Of a DNA stretch of 64,000 nt, positions 33,251-41,704 are shown piece after piece. The stretch's first letter is position 1; each line of letters begins with the position of its first letter. The stretch comes from Streptomyces mirabilis (GTDB lineage: Bacteria; Actinomycetota; Actinomycetes; Streptomycetales; Streptomycetaceae). The stretch is taken from positions 3,658,001-3,722,000 of the forward strand of contig NZ_JBCJKP010000001.1 in NCBI RefSeq assembly GCF_039503195.1, given 5' to 3'. The position numbers and the translations under genes are program-made. The notes below the pieces were generated by a model. The model ran no database searches, was not told the DNA's origin, and worked only from the letters and a program-made list of their open reading frames with translations.

Positions 33251-34096
33251 CTATTCCGCGCGGCCCCGCATGCCCTGCTCCATCGCGAGCAGTTGCTCGT
33301 TCGGGACAGCCCCGCCGAAGCGGCGGTCGCGCTGGGCGAACTCGACGCACGCCCGCCACAGGTCGCGCCGGTCGAAGTCCGGCCACAGCACGTTCTGGAA
33401 GACCATCTCTGCGTACGCGCTCTGCCAGAGCAGGTAGTTGGAGGTGCGCTGCTCGCCGCTCGGCCGCAGGAACAGGTCCACGTCGGGCATGTCCGGGTAG
33501 TAGAGGTACTTCGCGAAGGTCTTCTCGGTGACCTTCGACGGGTCGAGCCGGCCGGCCTTGATGTCCTCGGCCAAAGCCTGCGCGGCGTCGGTGATTTCGG
33601 CGCGACCGCCGTAGTTCATGCAGAAGTACAGCGTCAGCCGGTTGTTGTCCTTGGTCTGCTCCTGGGCGATCTGGAGCTCCTTGGCCACCGACTTCCACAG
33701 CTTGGGCATCCGGCCCACCCAGCGGACCCGGATGCCGAGTTCGTCGAGCTGGTCGCGGGTCTTACGGATGAAGTCGCGGTTGAAGTTCATCAGGAAGCGC
33801 ACCTCGTCGGGCGAGCGCTTCCAGTTCTCGGTGGAGAACGCGTACAGCGAGATGGCGCCGACCCCCATCTCGATCGCGCCCTGCAGCACGTCGAGGACAC
33901 GCTCGGCGCCGACCTTGTGCCCCTCGGTACGCGGCAGCCCGCGCTCCTTCGCCCAGCGCCCGTTCCCGTCCATCACGATCGCCACGTGGTTCGGGATCAG
34001 CTCACCGGGGAGCTTGGGCGCGACGGCGCCGGACGGGTGCGGTTCCGGCGTCTTGTACTCGCGGCGCTGGCGTCCCAGGATCCCGCGTACGACCAT
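33251..34096 (-). CDS. uppS: Isoprenyl transferase (undecaprenyl/polyprenyl diphosphate synthase)
   Basis: 281 residues of the cis-prenyltransferase family. It condenses IPP onto an allylic diphosphate to give the long-chain lipid carrier for cell-wall synthesis. [20 protein letters not shown] carries the catalytic Asp and P-loop, [14 protein letters not shown] follows, [19 protein letters not shown] is region III, and [20 protein letters not shown] and [14 protein letters not shown] hold the IPP-binding Arg/Ser residues. ATG 34096 ([20 protein letters not shown]) fits the family start. It lies 22 bp after recO on the same strand, as in other Streptomyces. Confidence 0.95.
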   Translation of the reverse strand: MVVRGILGRQRREYKTPEPHPSGAVAPKLPGELIPNHVAIVMDGNGRWAKERGLPRTEGHKVGAERVLDVLQGAIEMGVGAISLYAFSTENWKRSPDEVRFLMNFNRDFIRKTRDQLDELGIRVRWVGRMPKLWKSVAKELQIAQEQTKDNNRLTLYFCMNYGGRAEITDAAQALAEDIKAGRLDPSKVTEKTFAKYLYYPDMPDVDLFLRPSGEQRTSNYLLWQSAYAEMVFQNVLWPDFDRRDLWRACVEFAQRDRRFGGAVPNEQLLAMEQGMRGRAE

Positions 34097-34118
34097 GTGC
34101 TTCTCGTCTCCCTCAGTC

Positions 34119-34865
34119 TTACTTTTCCACGTACCGGAGTGAGCGCAGCCCGCGCTCCAGATGCCAGTGCAGATAGGCCGACACCAGCCCGCTGCCCTCC
34201 CGGACATACCGCGGCTCGCACGCGTCCGCGGTCTCCCAGTCTCCCGTCAGCAGCGCGCCGAGCAGTTCGAGGGCCCCCGCCGAGGGTACGACGCTGCCGG
34301 GCACCCGGCAGTCCACGCAGACGGAACCTCCCGCCGCGACCGAGAAGAACCGATTCGGTCCCGGCATCCCGCACTTCGCGCAGGCGCTGAAGCTGGGCGC
34401 GTAGCCGTTCACGGCGAGGGAGCGCAGCAGGAAGGCGTCGAGGACGAGGTGCGGCTCGTGCTCACCCCGGGCGAGGGTGCGCAGCCCGCCGACGAGCAGC
34501 AGATACTGCTGCACGGCGGGCTCCCCCTCGTGATCGGTGAACCGCTCAGCGGTTTCGAGCATGGCCGTACCGGCGGTGTAGCGCGCGTAGTCCGTCACGA
34601 TCCCGCCGCCGTACGGAGCGATCGTCTCGCTCTGCGTGCACAGCGGCAGGCCGCGCCCGATGAGCTCGCTCCCCCGCGCGAAAAACTGCACGTCCACGTG
34701 CGAGAAGGGTTCGAGCCGCGCCCCGAACTTCGACTTGGTCCGCCGCACGCCACGGGCCACGGCCCGTACGCGGCCGTGACCGCGGGTGAGCAGCGTGATG
34801 ATCCGGTCCGCCTCACCCAGCTTCTGGGTGCGCAGCACGATGCCGTCGTCGCGGAACAGACTCAT
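34119..34865 (-). CDS. recO: DNA repair protein RecO
   Basis: 248 residues. An N-terminal OB fold ([40 protein letters not shown]) is followed by an alpha-helical region and a CxxC...CxxC zinc site (CAKCGMPG and CVDCRVPG). RecO loads RecA onto SSB-coated DNA with RecR in gap repair. The ATG at 34865 gives the standard family N-terminus. It is directly upstream of uppS in one operon. Confidence 0.95.
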   Translation of the reverse strand: MSLFRDDGIVLRTQKLGEADRIITLLTRGHGRVRAVARGVRRTKSKFGARLEPFSHVDVQFFARGSELIGRGLPLCTQSETIAPYGGGIVTDYARYTAGTAMLETAERFTDHEGEPAVQQYLLLVGGLRTLARGEHEPHLVLDAFLLRSLAVNGYAPSFSACAKCGMPGPNRFFSVAAGGSVCVDCRVPGSVVPSAGALELLGALLTGDWETADACEPRYVREGSGLVSAYLHWHLERGLRSLRYVEK

Positions 34866-34910
34866 GGGGCCATTCTCGCGTACGCAAGGGCATGCGCCGG
34901 CGGCTGCCGT

Positions 34911-34962
34911 ACTTCTGGTCGGTGAATATGGCCGACACTTCTTGCCGGTGAATATGACCGAC
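34911..34962. repeat. 26-bp tandem direct repeat upstream of the antitoxin-like gene
   Basis: Two adjacent copies differ at three positions (34911-34936 and 34937-34962), each ending GGTGAATATGRCCGAC. They lie between recO and the RHH antitoxin-like frame, where toxin-antitoxin operators usually are. The rest of 34866-35009 holds no gene. Confidence 0.75.
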
Positions 34963-35009
34963 CCGCCCGGCGGCCGACCGCTCACGTCAGGGAGACTCTC
35001 GGTACGAGC

Positions 35010-35273
35010 CTGGAGCGAGTCACCATCACCATCCCGAGCGAGACGCTCGACGCGGTCAAGTCGGCCGCCGAGCGCGAAGGCCTGAGTGTCTCCGCCTGGC
35101 TTTCGCGTGCCGCCGAACACGCGGCGAAGATCGAAGCCGGGCCGGCCGCGGCGGACGAGGCCATGGCATACGTCGATCCACCCACGCCGGACGGGCAGGC
35201 ATGGGTCGACGACTTCATGAACCGCGTCACTCAGCCCACGCACACGGCCGAGCAGTCGCGGGGTGCCGCGTGA
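35010..35273 (+). CDS. Ribbon-helix-helix antitoxin-like protein without a clear start codon
   Basis: About 87 residues: LERVTITIPSETLDAVKSAA, then EREGLSVSAWLSRAAEHAAK and an acidic tail. This is the N-terminal ribbon-helix-helix of a Streptomyces VapB-like antitoxin. A frame for a PIN toxin begins at the overlapping GTGA (35270-35273), the standard antitoxin-toxin arrangement. No ATG, GTG or TTG exists in frame upstream of the conserved part; the only candidate is CTG at 35010, with GGGAGA 14 bases before. The gene may have lost its start. The toxin next to it is clearly broken. Confidence 0.6.
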   Translation: MERVTITIPSETLDAVKSAAEREGLSVSAWLSRAAEHAAKIEAGPAAADEAMAYVDPPTPDGQAWVDDFMNRVTQPTHTAEQSRGAA

Positions 35274-35640
35274 ATGTGCTCAGGCCCGTGGTCTGACGCC
35301 GGGGCACTGATCGCCGCGGAACGGAACCACGCCGCTTTCCGGCGAGCCCACCGCTCCTACCCCACCGCGGGCGGCCTGCCCCCGGCACCCGCACCGGTCG
35401 TGGCGCAGGCCTGGCGGGATGGCGTCCGCCAGGCCCAGTCGGCCCGGATCCTCAACGGCTGCGAGGTCCCCGTACTCGCTCACGCACTCGCCAGGAGGTG
35501 GGGGCGCTCTTGGGACAGGCCGCCACGCCGGACCCGGTCGACGGCACCGTCGCGGGACCTCGGTGCCGTGATCGTCACGTCGGACCCCGGAGGCATCCAG
35601 CACCTCCTGGACCGGCTCGGCCCTGCCGGCAAGCGTGCCG
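35270..35640 (+). pseudogene. Decayed PIN-domain (VapC-like) toxin
   Basis: The GTG at 35270 gives VNVLRPVV and then a stop. In a second frame the toxin continues as DAGALIAAERNHAAFRRAHR, PAPVVAQAWRDGVRQAQSAR and GCEVPVLAHALARR, with the acidic Asp and Glu expected in a PIN active site. It slips into a third frame (GALLGQAATPDPVDGTVA) and back to DLGAVIVTSDPGGIQHLL. At least three frameshifts are needed to read the whole domain, so this is a real pseudogene rather than a single sequencing slip. It follows the antitoxin-like frame. Confidence 0.8.
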
Positions 35641-35678
35641 AGGTCGCTCCGTTGCACCGACGTCGGCCGAACCACCGC

Positions 35679-35906
35679 TCACGGGACCTCACCGCGGCGG
35701 CGTGCGTTCGCACACGCCGTGGCCGCGCTGAGCCGCTCCGCCGCGGTGGCCCGCCGGACGGCGTCCGGCGAGCAGTCCCACTCCTTGCCCCCACCCAGCG
35801 GTCTCAGCTGTACGTACGGTCCCTCGTGTCCCATCACCATGCCCACCGTCCCTGTGTGCGTGTCGACGACGTACGAGCCGATCGGCGGCTTCGTCGGCGG
35901 CCTCAC
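35679..35906 (-). CDS. Small conserved actinobacterial protein of unknown function
   Basis: 75 residues from GTG 35906: VRPPTKPPIGSYVVDTHTGT, VGMVMGHEGPYVQLRPLGGG and KEWDCSPDAVRRATAAERL. The motif GSYVVDTxTGxVGxVMGHEGPYVQLRPLxGGxEWDC marks a small family frequent in Streptomyces, often beside regulator genes; no function is established as far as I know. It starts inside the stop of the upstream small gene (GTGA overlap), so both are co-translated. Confidence 0.75.
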   Translation of the reverse strand: MRPPTKPPIGSYVVDTHTGTVGMVMGHEGPYVQLRPLGGGKEWDCSPDAVRRATAAERLSAATACANARRRGEVP

Positions 35907-36109
35907 CCCCGTGCCGCCGCGAGCCGGGGCGCGACCTCGATGGAGCAGCCGCCCCCTTCGACACACGGACAAGGTGCCTCGCGCGCCGAACTCGCCGGGT
36001 CGATCCGGAGCGAGGGCAACGAAATTCCGGCCCTCTCCAGTGCCGCCCGCAATTCCTCCACCGTTACCTCCGCCTCTTCGACGCAGAGCGCCGCGTGCTG
36101 TGCCTTCAC
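35903..36109 (-). CDS. Small conserved actinobacterial protein of unknown function
   Basis: 68 residues from GTG 36109, with GGGGAG five bases upstream: a start MKAQHAALCVEEAEVTVEEL, then RAALERAGISLPSLRIDPAS and a Cys-containing tail. TVEELRAALxRAGISLPSLRIDP is a recurring small Streptomyces protein motif. The stop overlaps the start of the downstream 75-residue gene. The pair reads away from the kinase gene, whose start is 274 bp off; that gap shows no further gene. Confidence 0.7.
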   Translation of the reverse strand: MKAQHAALCVEEAEVTVEELRAALERAGISLPSLRIDPASSAREAPCPCVEGGGCSIEVAPRLAAARG

Positions 36110-36383
36110 GCTGCTCCCCCGACTTTCCGAGTTTCACTCTTCGCATCCTCGAAGTGACGCTCCGCATCTACACTCGGCAGGAGTCTGTCCTCTGCGAGTT
36201 CGGCGCGGCGTGGGCGTTTTGGCCATGCGGAGCTCCTGCAAACCGCCGGACTGCCGACTCGTGCCCCCCCACGCTCCCCGACCCCAGGTCAGCCGGCCTC
36301 GCCCGTGTTCGAGTGACGCAGGCACTAGTGTGATGCCGCAGAACAGGCGTGCGACACAGGGGATTTGGGAAAGGTGACCGGCC

Positions 36384-38633
36384 ATGCCGCTGAGCACCGG
36401 GGAATCGGAGTCCATCGGGTCGATAGGCGGCTACACGCTCGTCGACCGGCTCGGCAGCGGCGGTATGGGCGTCGTCTACCTGGGACGTTCCGCCTCGGGA
36501 CGGCAGGTCGCGGTCAAGGTCGTACACGCGCAGTACGCACAGGACGAGGAGTTCCGCGTCCGCTTCCGGCAGGAGATCTCGGCGGCCCGCCGGGTGAGCG
36601 GAGCGTTCACCGCTCCCGTGGTGGACGCCGATCCGGACGCCGAGGTGCCGTGGATGGCGACGCTGTACGTGCCGAGCCGGACGCTGTCCGAAATCGTGGC
36701 GAAGGAAGGCCCGTTGAGCGGGCACGCGCTGCGCACACTGGCGTTGGGGCTCGTCGAGGCGCTGCGCGACATCCACCAGGCCGGTGTGGTGCACCGGGAT
36801 CTGAAGCCGAGCAACGTCCTGCTGGCCGAGGACGGTCCGCGCGTCATCGACTTCGGTATCTCGCGCGCCGCCGACAACCAGGCCCTCACCGTGACGGGGC
36901 GGCTGATCGGCACCCCGCCCTTCATGTCCCCGGAGCAGTTCGCCTCGCCCCGGGACGTCACCGCCGCCTCGGACGTGTTCTCGCTGGGCTCGCTGCTGGT
37001 GTACGCGGCCACCGGCAACCGTCCCTTCGACGGCGGCAGCCCGTACATGACGGGCTATCAGGTGGTGCACGAGCAGCCGGTCCTGGACGGCGTACCGGAG
37101 CCCCTCAGGGGCATCGCCGAGCGCTGCCTGGACAAGGACGCGACCGCCCGGCCCGACCTCACCGAGCTGCACCGGCTGTTCAGGGACCTGCCGGACGTGG
37201 CGACCGCCCCGGCCGCCCCGGCCGCGTCGGGCCCCTCGACCGTCGTGGGAGGCCGCGGGGCCGCCCGGAGGCACGGTGACACGACGACCTCGACCGGCTC
37301 CGGCCGGCGCGGTCGCCGGGTGCGCCTCCTCGTCGCACTCGGCGCCGCCCTGGCCGTCACGGCGGTGTCCGCGTCGGTGTACTCCTACCTGGTGGCGCGC
37401 CCCAAGAGCACCGAGGGCACGCCCGGCGGGCGGACAACCGCGTCCCACGCCGCCGCTTCCCCCACCGCGGCGCTCCTTGCCGGCTGGAAACCCTGGCGCG
37501 CGAACCTCACCCAGGCCCCGGACAAGGCGTACGCGGACATCTCCATCAGCGGCGCGGAATCCGGCTGCGTGGCCGACGGCTCCTCCCTGTACTGCGCGGG
37601 GTCCGGCTTCACGGTCGCCAAGCTCGACGCCGCCTCCGGCCGCGTCGAGTGGCGGGCCGGCCACACCCCGCAGACCACCCGGCCGCTCGGCGTCCGGGAC
37701 GGCGTCGTGTACACCTACGAGAAGCCGGGCCTGAACGTGCGCGAGACCTGGCGGCTGGTCGCCCTCTCCGCCGACACCGGAAAACGGCTCTGGTACCGCC
37801 CGATCAACGAGGTCTGGCCCGCCGTCCTGTTCGACGGCGGCGTCCTGGCGAAGTCGGACGACGGCGAGGACGGGACGGAGTTCGTCGCCTTCGACGCCCG
37901 GACGGGCAAGGACCTGTGGCGGACACCGGCGAAGTCGTCGGTGACCAACTCCTGCTCCCCGCTGGCCCTGGACGGCGTCCCCTACGGCCTGTGCACGCAG
38001 CAGAACTCCGACACGGGCTCGACCGGCCTGGTGCGCCTCGACCCGGCCGACGGCACGGCGCACGACCTCGCCACGCTGCCCCACGGGGTGGTGCCGCTCG
38101 GCACCACGGGCGCGCAGCCGCTGTTCGCGGTGCCACGGAACGCGGCGGAGGACGAGTCCGTCGACGACGCGGACACACCGTACGCGAGCCTGCTGAGGAT
38201 GAATCCGACCAGCGGTGCCCTCGTCCGGATCCCGCTGGCGGGCCCCCCGCGCGGCTCGGCCACTCTTCTCGACGGCGTCGTGTACTTCGTGCGGCCCGAC
38301 GGGACCGTCACCGCGGTCAGGGTGACCGACGGCGCCCGGCTCTGGCAGCGTGAGACGCAGATCGAGAATCTGTCGAAGCCGGCGCTGTCGACGACGTACG
38401 ACGACCTCTTCTTCGCCAACCGCTACGGCCGGCTGCTCGCGCTCGACCGCGCGACCGGCGCCGCGCGGTGGCACACGGACAAGCTGGACAACCCGGGGAA
38501 CTCGCCGGAGACCACGGTCCCGAGCCTGCTGCTGGTGAAGGACGCGATCGTGGCCGTGGCGGGCGACACGGCCTTCTCCGTACGTCCGGACCGCCCCAGG
38601 GCCACTCCGAAGCCGGCCGCGGCCACCCACTGA
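36384..38633 (+). CDS. Membrane Ser/Thr protein kinase with extracytoplasmic PQQ-like beta-propeller
   Basis: 749 residues. The kinase domain (about 17-275) has the Gly loop LGSGGMGVVYLG, Lys near 45 in VAVKVVHA, VVHRDLKPSNVLL catalytic loop, DFGISRA and a GTPPFMSPEQF activation segment. A Pro/Ala/Gly linker leads to one membrane helix (VRLLVALGAALAVTAVSASV). The outer part (about 370-745) contains repeated strands such as LYCAGSGFTVAKLDAASGRV, VAFDARTGKDLWR and LLALDRATGAARWH, typical of PQQ-like eight-bladed propellers. A Hanks-type kinase that senses an outside ligand is the likely role; targets are unknown. ATG 36384 follows GGGAAAGGTG. Confidence 0.93.
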   Translation: MPLSTGESESIGSIGGYTLVDRLGSGGMGVVYLGRSASGRQVAVKVVHAQYAQDEEFRVRFRQEISAARRVSGAFTAPVVDADPDAEVPWMATLYVPSRTLSEIVAKEGPLSGHALRTLALGLVEALRDIHQAGVVHRDLKPSNVLLAEDGPRVIDFGISRAADNQALTVTGRLIGTPPFMSPEQFASPRDVTAASDVFSLGSLLVYAATGNRPFDGGSPYMTGYQVVHEQPVLDGVPEPLRGIAERCLDKDATARPDLTELHRLFRDLPDVATAPAAPAASGPSTVVGGRGAARRHGDTTTSTGSGRRGRRVRLLVALGAALAVTAVSASVYSYLVARPKSTEGTPGGRTTASHAAASPTAALLAGWKPWRANLTQAPDKAYADISISGAESGCVADGSSLYCAGSGFTVAKLDAASGRVEWRAGHTPQTTRPLGVRDGVVYTYEKPGLNVRETWRLVALSADTGKRLWYRPINEVWPAVLFDGGVLAKSDDGEDGTEFVAFDARTGKDLWRTPAKSSVTNSCSPLALDGVPYGLCTQQNSDTGSTGLVRLDPADGTAHDLATLPHGVVPLGTTGAQPLFAVPRNAAEDESVDDADTPYASLLRMNPTSGALVRIPLAGPPRGSATLLDGVVYFVRPDGTVTAVRVTDGARLWQRETQIENLSKPALSTTYDDLFFANRYGRLLALDRATGAARWHTDKLDNPGNSPETTVPSLLLVKDAIVAVAGDTAFSVRPDRPRATPKPAAATH

Positions 38634-38667
38634 CGCGACGCACGACGCGACGTCACGTCGTGTCGTG

Positions 38668-39105
38668 TCACGTAGTGCTGAGGCCCACGTCCCGGAGCTC
38701 CCGGAACCGCTTGACCCGCTGCGTGAGATGGTCCTCGCGGGCGTTGCGCGTGGTCTTGGCGTTCTCGTGCAACAGGTCCGGCTCGACTTCGCAGCGGAGT
38801 GTCTCGTCGAAGATGACGAAGTCGTTCCTCGTGCCGCGCCGGACGTTCGGCGGGAGCTCGGACAGCGCTGCGACGCGCGTGCCGATGCCCATGTCCCTCT
38901 GGTCTTCGCAGAGTCGGAGCAGGGCCGGGTCGACGCCCTCCGGCTGCCGCACGATGAACAGACGCCGCACCTTCACACCCCGTTGTGCGATGGCCTCCGC
39001 CTGTGCCGGGAGATAGCGGAGTACGGGCTCGCTGTCCCGGTAGTCACGCTCCACGAAGCCGCTGGTGGCGTCCATGGTCTTGGTGGTGCACTTGGTGAGG
39101 GTCAT
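38668..39105 (-). CDS. Conserved-looking protein of unknown function
   Basis: 145 residues beginning MTLTKCTTKTMDATSGFVER. It contains VKVRRLFIVRQPEGVDPALL, GTRVAALSELPPNVRRGTR and NDFVIFDETLRCEVEPDL, followed by a Lys/Arg-rich helix. The RRLFIV plus NDFVIFD pattern recalls C-terminal halves of larger Streptomyces proteins that follow an HTH or phospholipase-D-like fold, so it may be a truncated relative. I cannot name a family. The start at 39105 lies only 9 bp from the GTG start chosen for the divergent acetyltransferase; the gap is too short for two promoters. Confidence 0.6.
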   Translation of the reverse strand: MTLTKCTTKTMDATSGFVERDYRDSEPVLRYLPAQAEAIAQRGVKVRRLFIVRQPEGVDPALLRLCEDQRDMGIGTRVAALSELPPNVRRGTRNDFVIFDETLRCEVEPDLLHENAKTTRNAREDHLTQRVKRFRELRDVGLSTT

Positions 39106-39114
39106 CAGCCAGTC

Positions 39115-39639
39115 GTGGGAACGTGTCGCGCCACGCGATGCCGACCGGATGTCCGCTCATCCTTCGGTCCGTTCTCGCCGCCTTCCGACGTTGGGCCCTT
39201 TCGCATACGACCGGCATCAGAGGACGACCTGTCCGCGCTCGTCCGTCTGGACACGGAGCTGTTCCCGGACTTCGCGTACCCGTACTTCGCGCTGCGCCAG
39301 TTCCTCGACATGTACACGGACCATCTCCTCGTGCTCGACGACGGCGCCTGCCTCCACGGCTACGCGCTGAGCGCACCCTCCGCGGACGGATGCAGAAGCT
39401 GGGTCCTGGGCCTGGGCGTCGCCAAGCAGCTGCGGGGGCAGGGAATGGCCCGACGGCTCATGCAGGAGACGCTTCGGAGGCTGCCCATCGACGGAGTGCA
39501 CGAGGTGTGGCTCACCGTGGAGCCGACCAGCACCGCCACGATCGCCCTCTACCGGTCCCTGGGATTCGCCGAACAGGGCGCCCGAGAGGGCTACTTCGGG
39601 CCGGGCAACGACCGTCTTCTGCCGGCGTTGCGCCACTGA
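39115..39639 (+). CDS. GNAT-family N-acetyltransferase
   Basis: The conserved protein starts FRIRPASEDDLSALVRLDTE near 39195 and contains GYALSAPSADGCRSWVLGLG, AKQLRGQGMARRLMQETLRR (the acetyl-CoA pyrophosphate loop RxxGxA) and LTVEPTSTATIALYRSLGF. It is a complete acetyltransferase core of about 150 residues. The start is unclear: the first usable codon is GTG 39115, which adds about 25 non-family residues and has no good ribosome-binding site. A 5' change may have removed the original start. Substrate unknown. Confidence 0.8.
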   Translation: MGTCRATRCRPDVRSSFGPFSPPSDVGPFRIRPASEDDLSALVRLDTELFPDFAYPYFALRQFLDMYTDHLLVLDDGACLHGYALSAPSADGCRSWVLGLGVAKQLRGQGMARRLMQETLRRLPIDGVHEVWLTVEPTSTATIALYRSLGFAEQGAREGYFGPGNDRLLPALRH

Positions 39640-39669
39640 CCTCGACAAGCCGCCCGGCGCGGGGCCCGC

Positions 39670-40335
39670 TCACCGGGTCACGGACACCAACCCCGCCTCG
39701 TACGCGATGATGACCAGCTGGACCCGGTCCCGGGCGTCCAGCTTGGACAGCAGGCGGGTCAGATACGTCTTCGCCGTGGCGACGCTGATGAAGAGCCGCT
39801 CGGCTATCTCGGTGTTGGACAGGCCCGTGCCGACCAGGGTGAGGACCTCGCGCTCGCGGTCCGTGATCGCGGTCAGGTCGCGGCGTGGACGCGCCGGCTC
39901 CGAGGAGCGCGCGGAGGTGAAGTCCTGGATCAGGCGGCGGGTGACGCTGGGGGCGATGAGGGCGTCGCCGGCCGCCACGACCCGTATGGCCCCGATGATG
40001 TCGTCCAGGGCCATGTCCTTGACCAGAAACCCCGACGCGCCCGCGCGCAGCGCCCCGTACACGTAGTCGTCGTCGTCGAAGGTGGTCAGGACGACGATTT
40101 TCGACTCGCCCGCACCCGTCGTGATCCGGCGGGTCGCCTCTATGCCGTCCACGCCGGGCATGCGGATGTCCATCACCACGACGTCGGGCCGGAGTTCCTC
40201 GGTGCGGGTCACCGCCTCCTCGCCGTCCGCGGCCTCCCCCACCACCTCCACGTCCTCGATGTCGGCGATGACCATCCGCAGGGCCGTGCGGATCAGCTGC
40301 TGGTCGTCGGCGAGGACGACACGGATCGGCGTCAC
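39670..40335 (-). CDS. NarL/LuxR-type response regulator
   Basis: 221 residues. The receiver domain has the acidic pair in VVLADDQQL, phospho-acceptor Asp in DVVVMDIRMPGVDG and Lys in ASGFLVKDMALDD. The C-terminal LuxR HTH is ITDREREVLTLVGTGLSNTE followed by IAERLFISVATAKTYLTRLL. Start ATG overlaps the stop of the histidine kinase gene upstream (ATGA), so the pair is one operon. The divergent ABC-2 transporter is the probable target. Confidence 0.95.
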   Translation of the reverse strand: MTPIRVVLADDQQLIRTALRMVIADIEDVEVVGEAADGEEAVTRTEELRPDVVVMDIRMPGVDGIEATRRITTGAGESKIVVLTTFDDDDYVYGALRAGASGFLVKDMALDDIIGAIRVVAAGDALIAPSVTRRLIQDFTSARSSEPARPRRDLTAITDREREVLTLVGTGLSNTEIAERLFISVATAKTYLTRLLSKLDARDRVQLVIIAYEAGLVSVTR

Positions 40336-41570
40336 GCGGCCACCGTCGCCGCGGTCGCCGGGACCGGGAGGCGGGCCGTCACCCGGAAGCCGCCCTCGGG
40401 GCGGGGGCCCGCCGTGAACTCGCCGTGCAGCAGGGCCACGCGCTCGCGCATCCCGACCAGGCCGAAGCCGGTGTCGGTGGTGCTGCTCCGGCCCCGGCCG
40501 TCGTCGGTGACCTCGACGGCCACGTGCTCCTCCAGGTAGTCGACCGTCACCCGGCAGGCGGTCGTCGCCGCGTGGCGTACGACGTTCGTGATCGACTCCT
40601 GGACGATCCGGAAGACGGAGAGGTCGATGTCCGGGGGGAGTTGGCGGCGCGCGCCCTTCCAGTGGACGTCGACCTGGACGCCCGCCGCCGTTGTCGCGGC
40701 GGCCAGGCGGTCGAGGTCGGCAAGGCCCTCGGCCGGGTGCAACCGGTCGGCCTCGACCGAGGCCGCGGCGCGGTCCCGGTCCCCGCCCTGGTCCGCATGG
40801 CGCAGGGCGACCAGCATCCGGCGCAGCCCCGACAGGGTCTCCCGCCCGGTCGTCTCCACCGCCGTCATCGCCTCACGCGCGGCATCCGGCTGGGTGTGGA
40901 CCACGCGGGCCGCCGCCCCGGCCTGCAGGGCGATGATGCCGATGCTGTGGGCGACCATGTCGTGCATCTCGCGGGCGATGCGCAGGCGTTCCTCGGTGAC
41001 CGCCTGGGTGGCGGCCCGGGCGCGAAGCGTCTCGCCGTACTCGCGGGTGCGGTGGGAGGCGTCGCCGAGGAGCCAGGCGACGACGGCCGTCAGCGCCACG
41101 GTCAGCTCTTCCAGCGTGCCGATGCCCCATCCGCGCAGCAGCCGTAGGGACTCCCAGCACACCAGGACGGCGAGCGCCATGCAGAGGGCGGTGACTCCGG
41201 TGCGGCGGGGGCGGCCGGCCGCGATGAAGTAGAGGGCGAGGTCGACGGCGAGGAACTGGGCCAGTTGGATCGCTCCCACGGCCAGGTTGGTGGTGAGGAA
41301 GGCGGCGGCCGTCAGGAGCAGGGCGAGGGCCCTCAGCGGCCGTCGGCGCAACCGCATGCTGCCGAGCAGCGCCAGGGCACAGGCGATGGTCAGGATCAGC
41401 AGGCCGTCCCAGCGGTAGAACTGTACGGCGGTGATCTCGTTGGCCGTCTCCTCACCGGGGAGCCGTACGCGGGCGAGGAAGGTGAACGCCGTGCTCGCGC
41501 TCCAGGCCAGGGCCACCCAGACACCGGGCGGCACGAGTTTGAGGCGGGGCGGGAGTGGCATGGCATGCAT
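40332..41570 (-). CDS. Sensor histidine kinase, HisKA_3 type
   Basis: 412 residues. Several hydrophobic segments in the first 190 residues (for example LKLVPPGVWVALAWSAS, LLILTIACALALLGSMRL, LALLLTAAAFLTTNLAV) form the membrane sensor. RLRIAREMHDMVAHSIGIIA holds the phospho-acceptor His. RIVQESITNVVRHA and VEVTDDGRG are the N and G1 boxes of the ATPase domain, with GFGLVGMRERVALLHG at the end. ATG 41570 is chosen; 30 more residues upstream are Pro/Gly-rich and lack support. The stimulus cannot be read. Confidence 0.93.
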   Translation of the reverse strand: MHAMPLPPRLKLVPPGVWVALAWSASTAFTFLARVRLPGEETANEITAVQFYRWDGLLILTIACALALLGSMRLRRRPLRALALLLTAAAFLTTNLAVGAIQLAQFLAVDLALYFIAAGRPRRTGVTALCMALAVLVCWESLRLLRGWGIGTLEELTVALTAVVAWLLGDASHRTREYGETLRARAATQAVTEERLRIAREMHDMVAHSIGIIALQAGAAARVVHTQPDAAREAMTAVETTGRETLSGLRRMLVALRHADQGGDRDRAAASVEADRLHPAEGLADLDRLAAATTAAGVQVDVHWKGARRQLPPDIDLSVFRIVQESITNVVRHAATTACRVTVDYLEEHVAVEVTDDGRGRSSTTDTGFGLVGMRERVALLHGEFTAGPRPEGGFRVTARLPVPATAATVAA

Positions 41571-41628
41571 GCGGCGATCGTAGGCACGGGGGCCGTGGAC
41601 GGGCATCGGTCCGGGGACGTACACCCCT

Positions 41629-41658
41629 GGTCGACACCGGCCGGGGAGAGTGTCGGCC
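41629..41658. promoter_or_regulatory. Candidate operator between the histidine kinase and ABC transporter genes
   Basis: GGTCGACAC (41629-41637) and GTGTCGGCC (41650-41658) form an inverted repeat matching in eight of nine positions with a 12-base centre, in the 134-bp divergent gap. Being between a two-component operon and a transporter operon, it is a likely response-regulator site; this is inference. Confidence 0.4.
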
Positions 41659-41704
41659 ACCGGGCGATACCGCGCGGCGGGGCGCCGACGAGACGGTGGT
41701 CCGT

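Noticed and set aside
36168..38630. 820-codon minus-strand frame over the kinase gene
   Set aside because: Antisense shadow; the plus strand has a complete kinase with all motifs.
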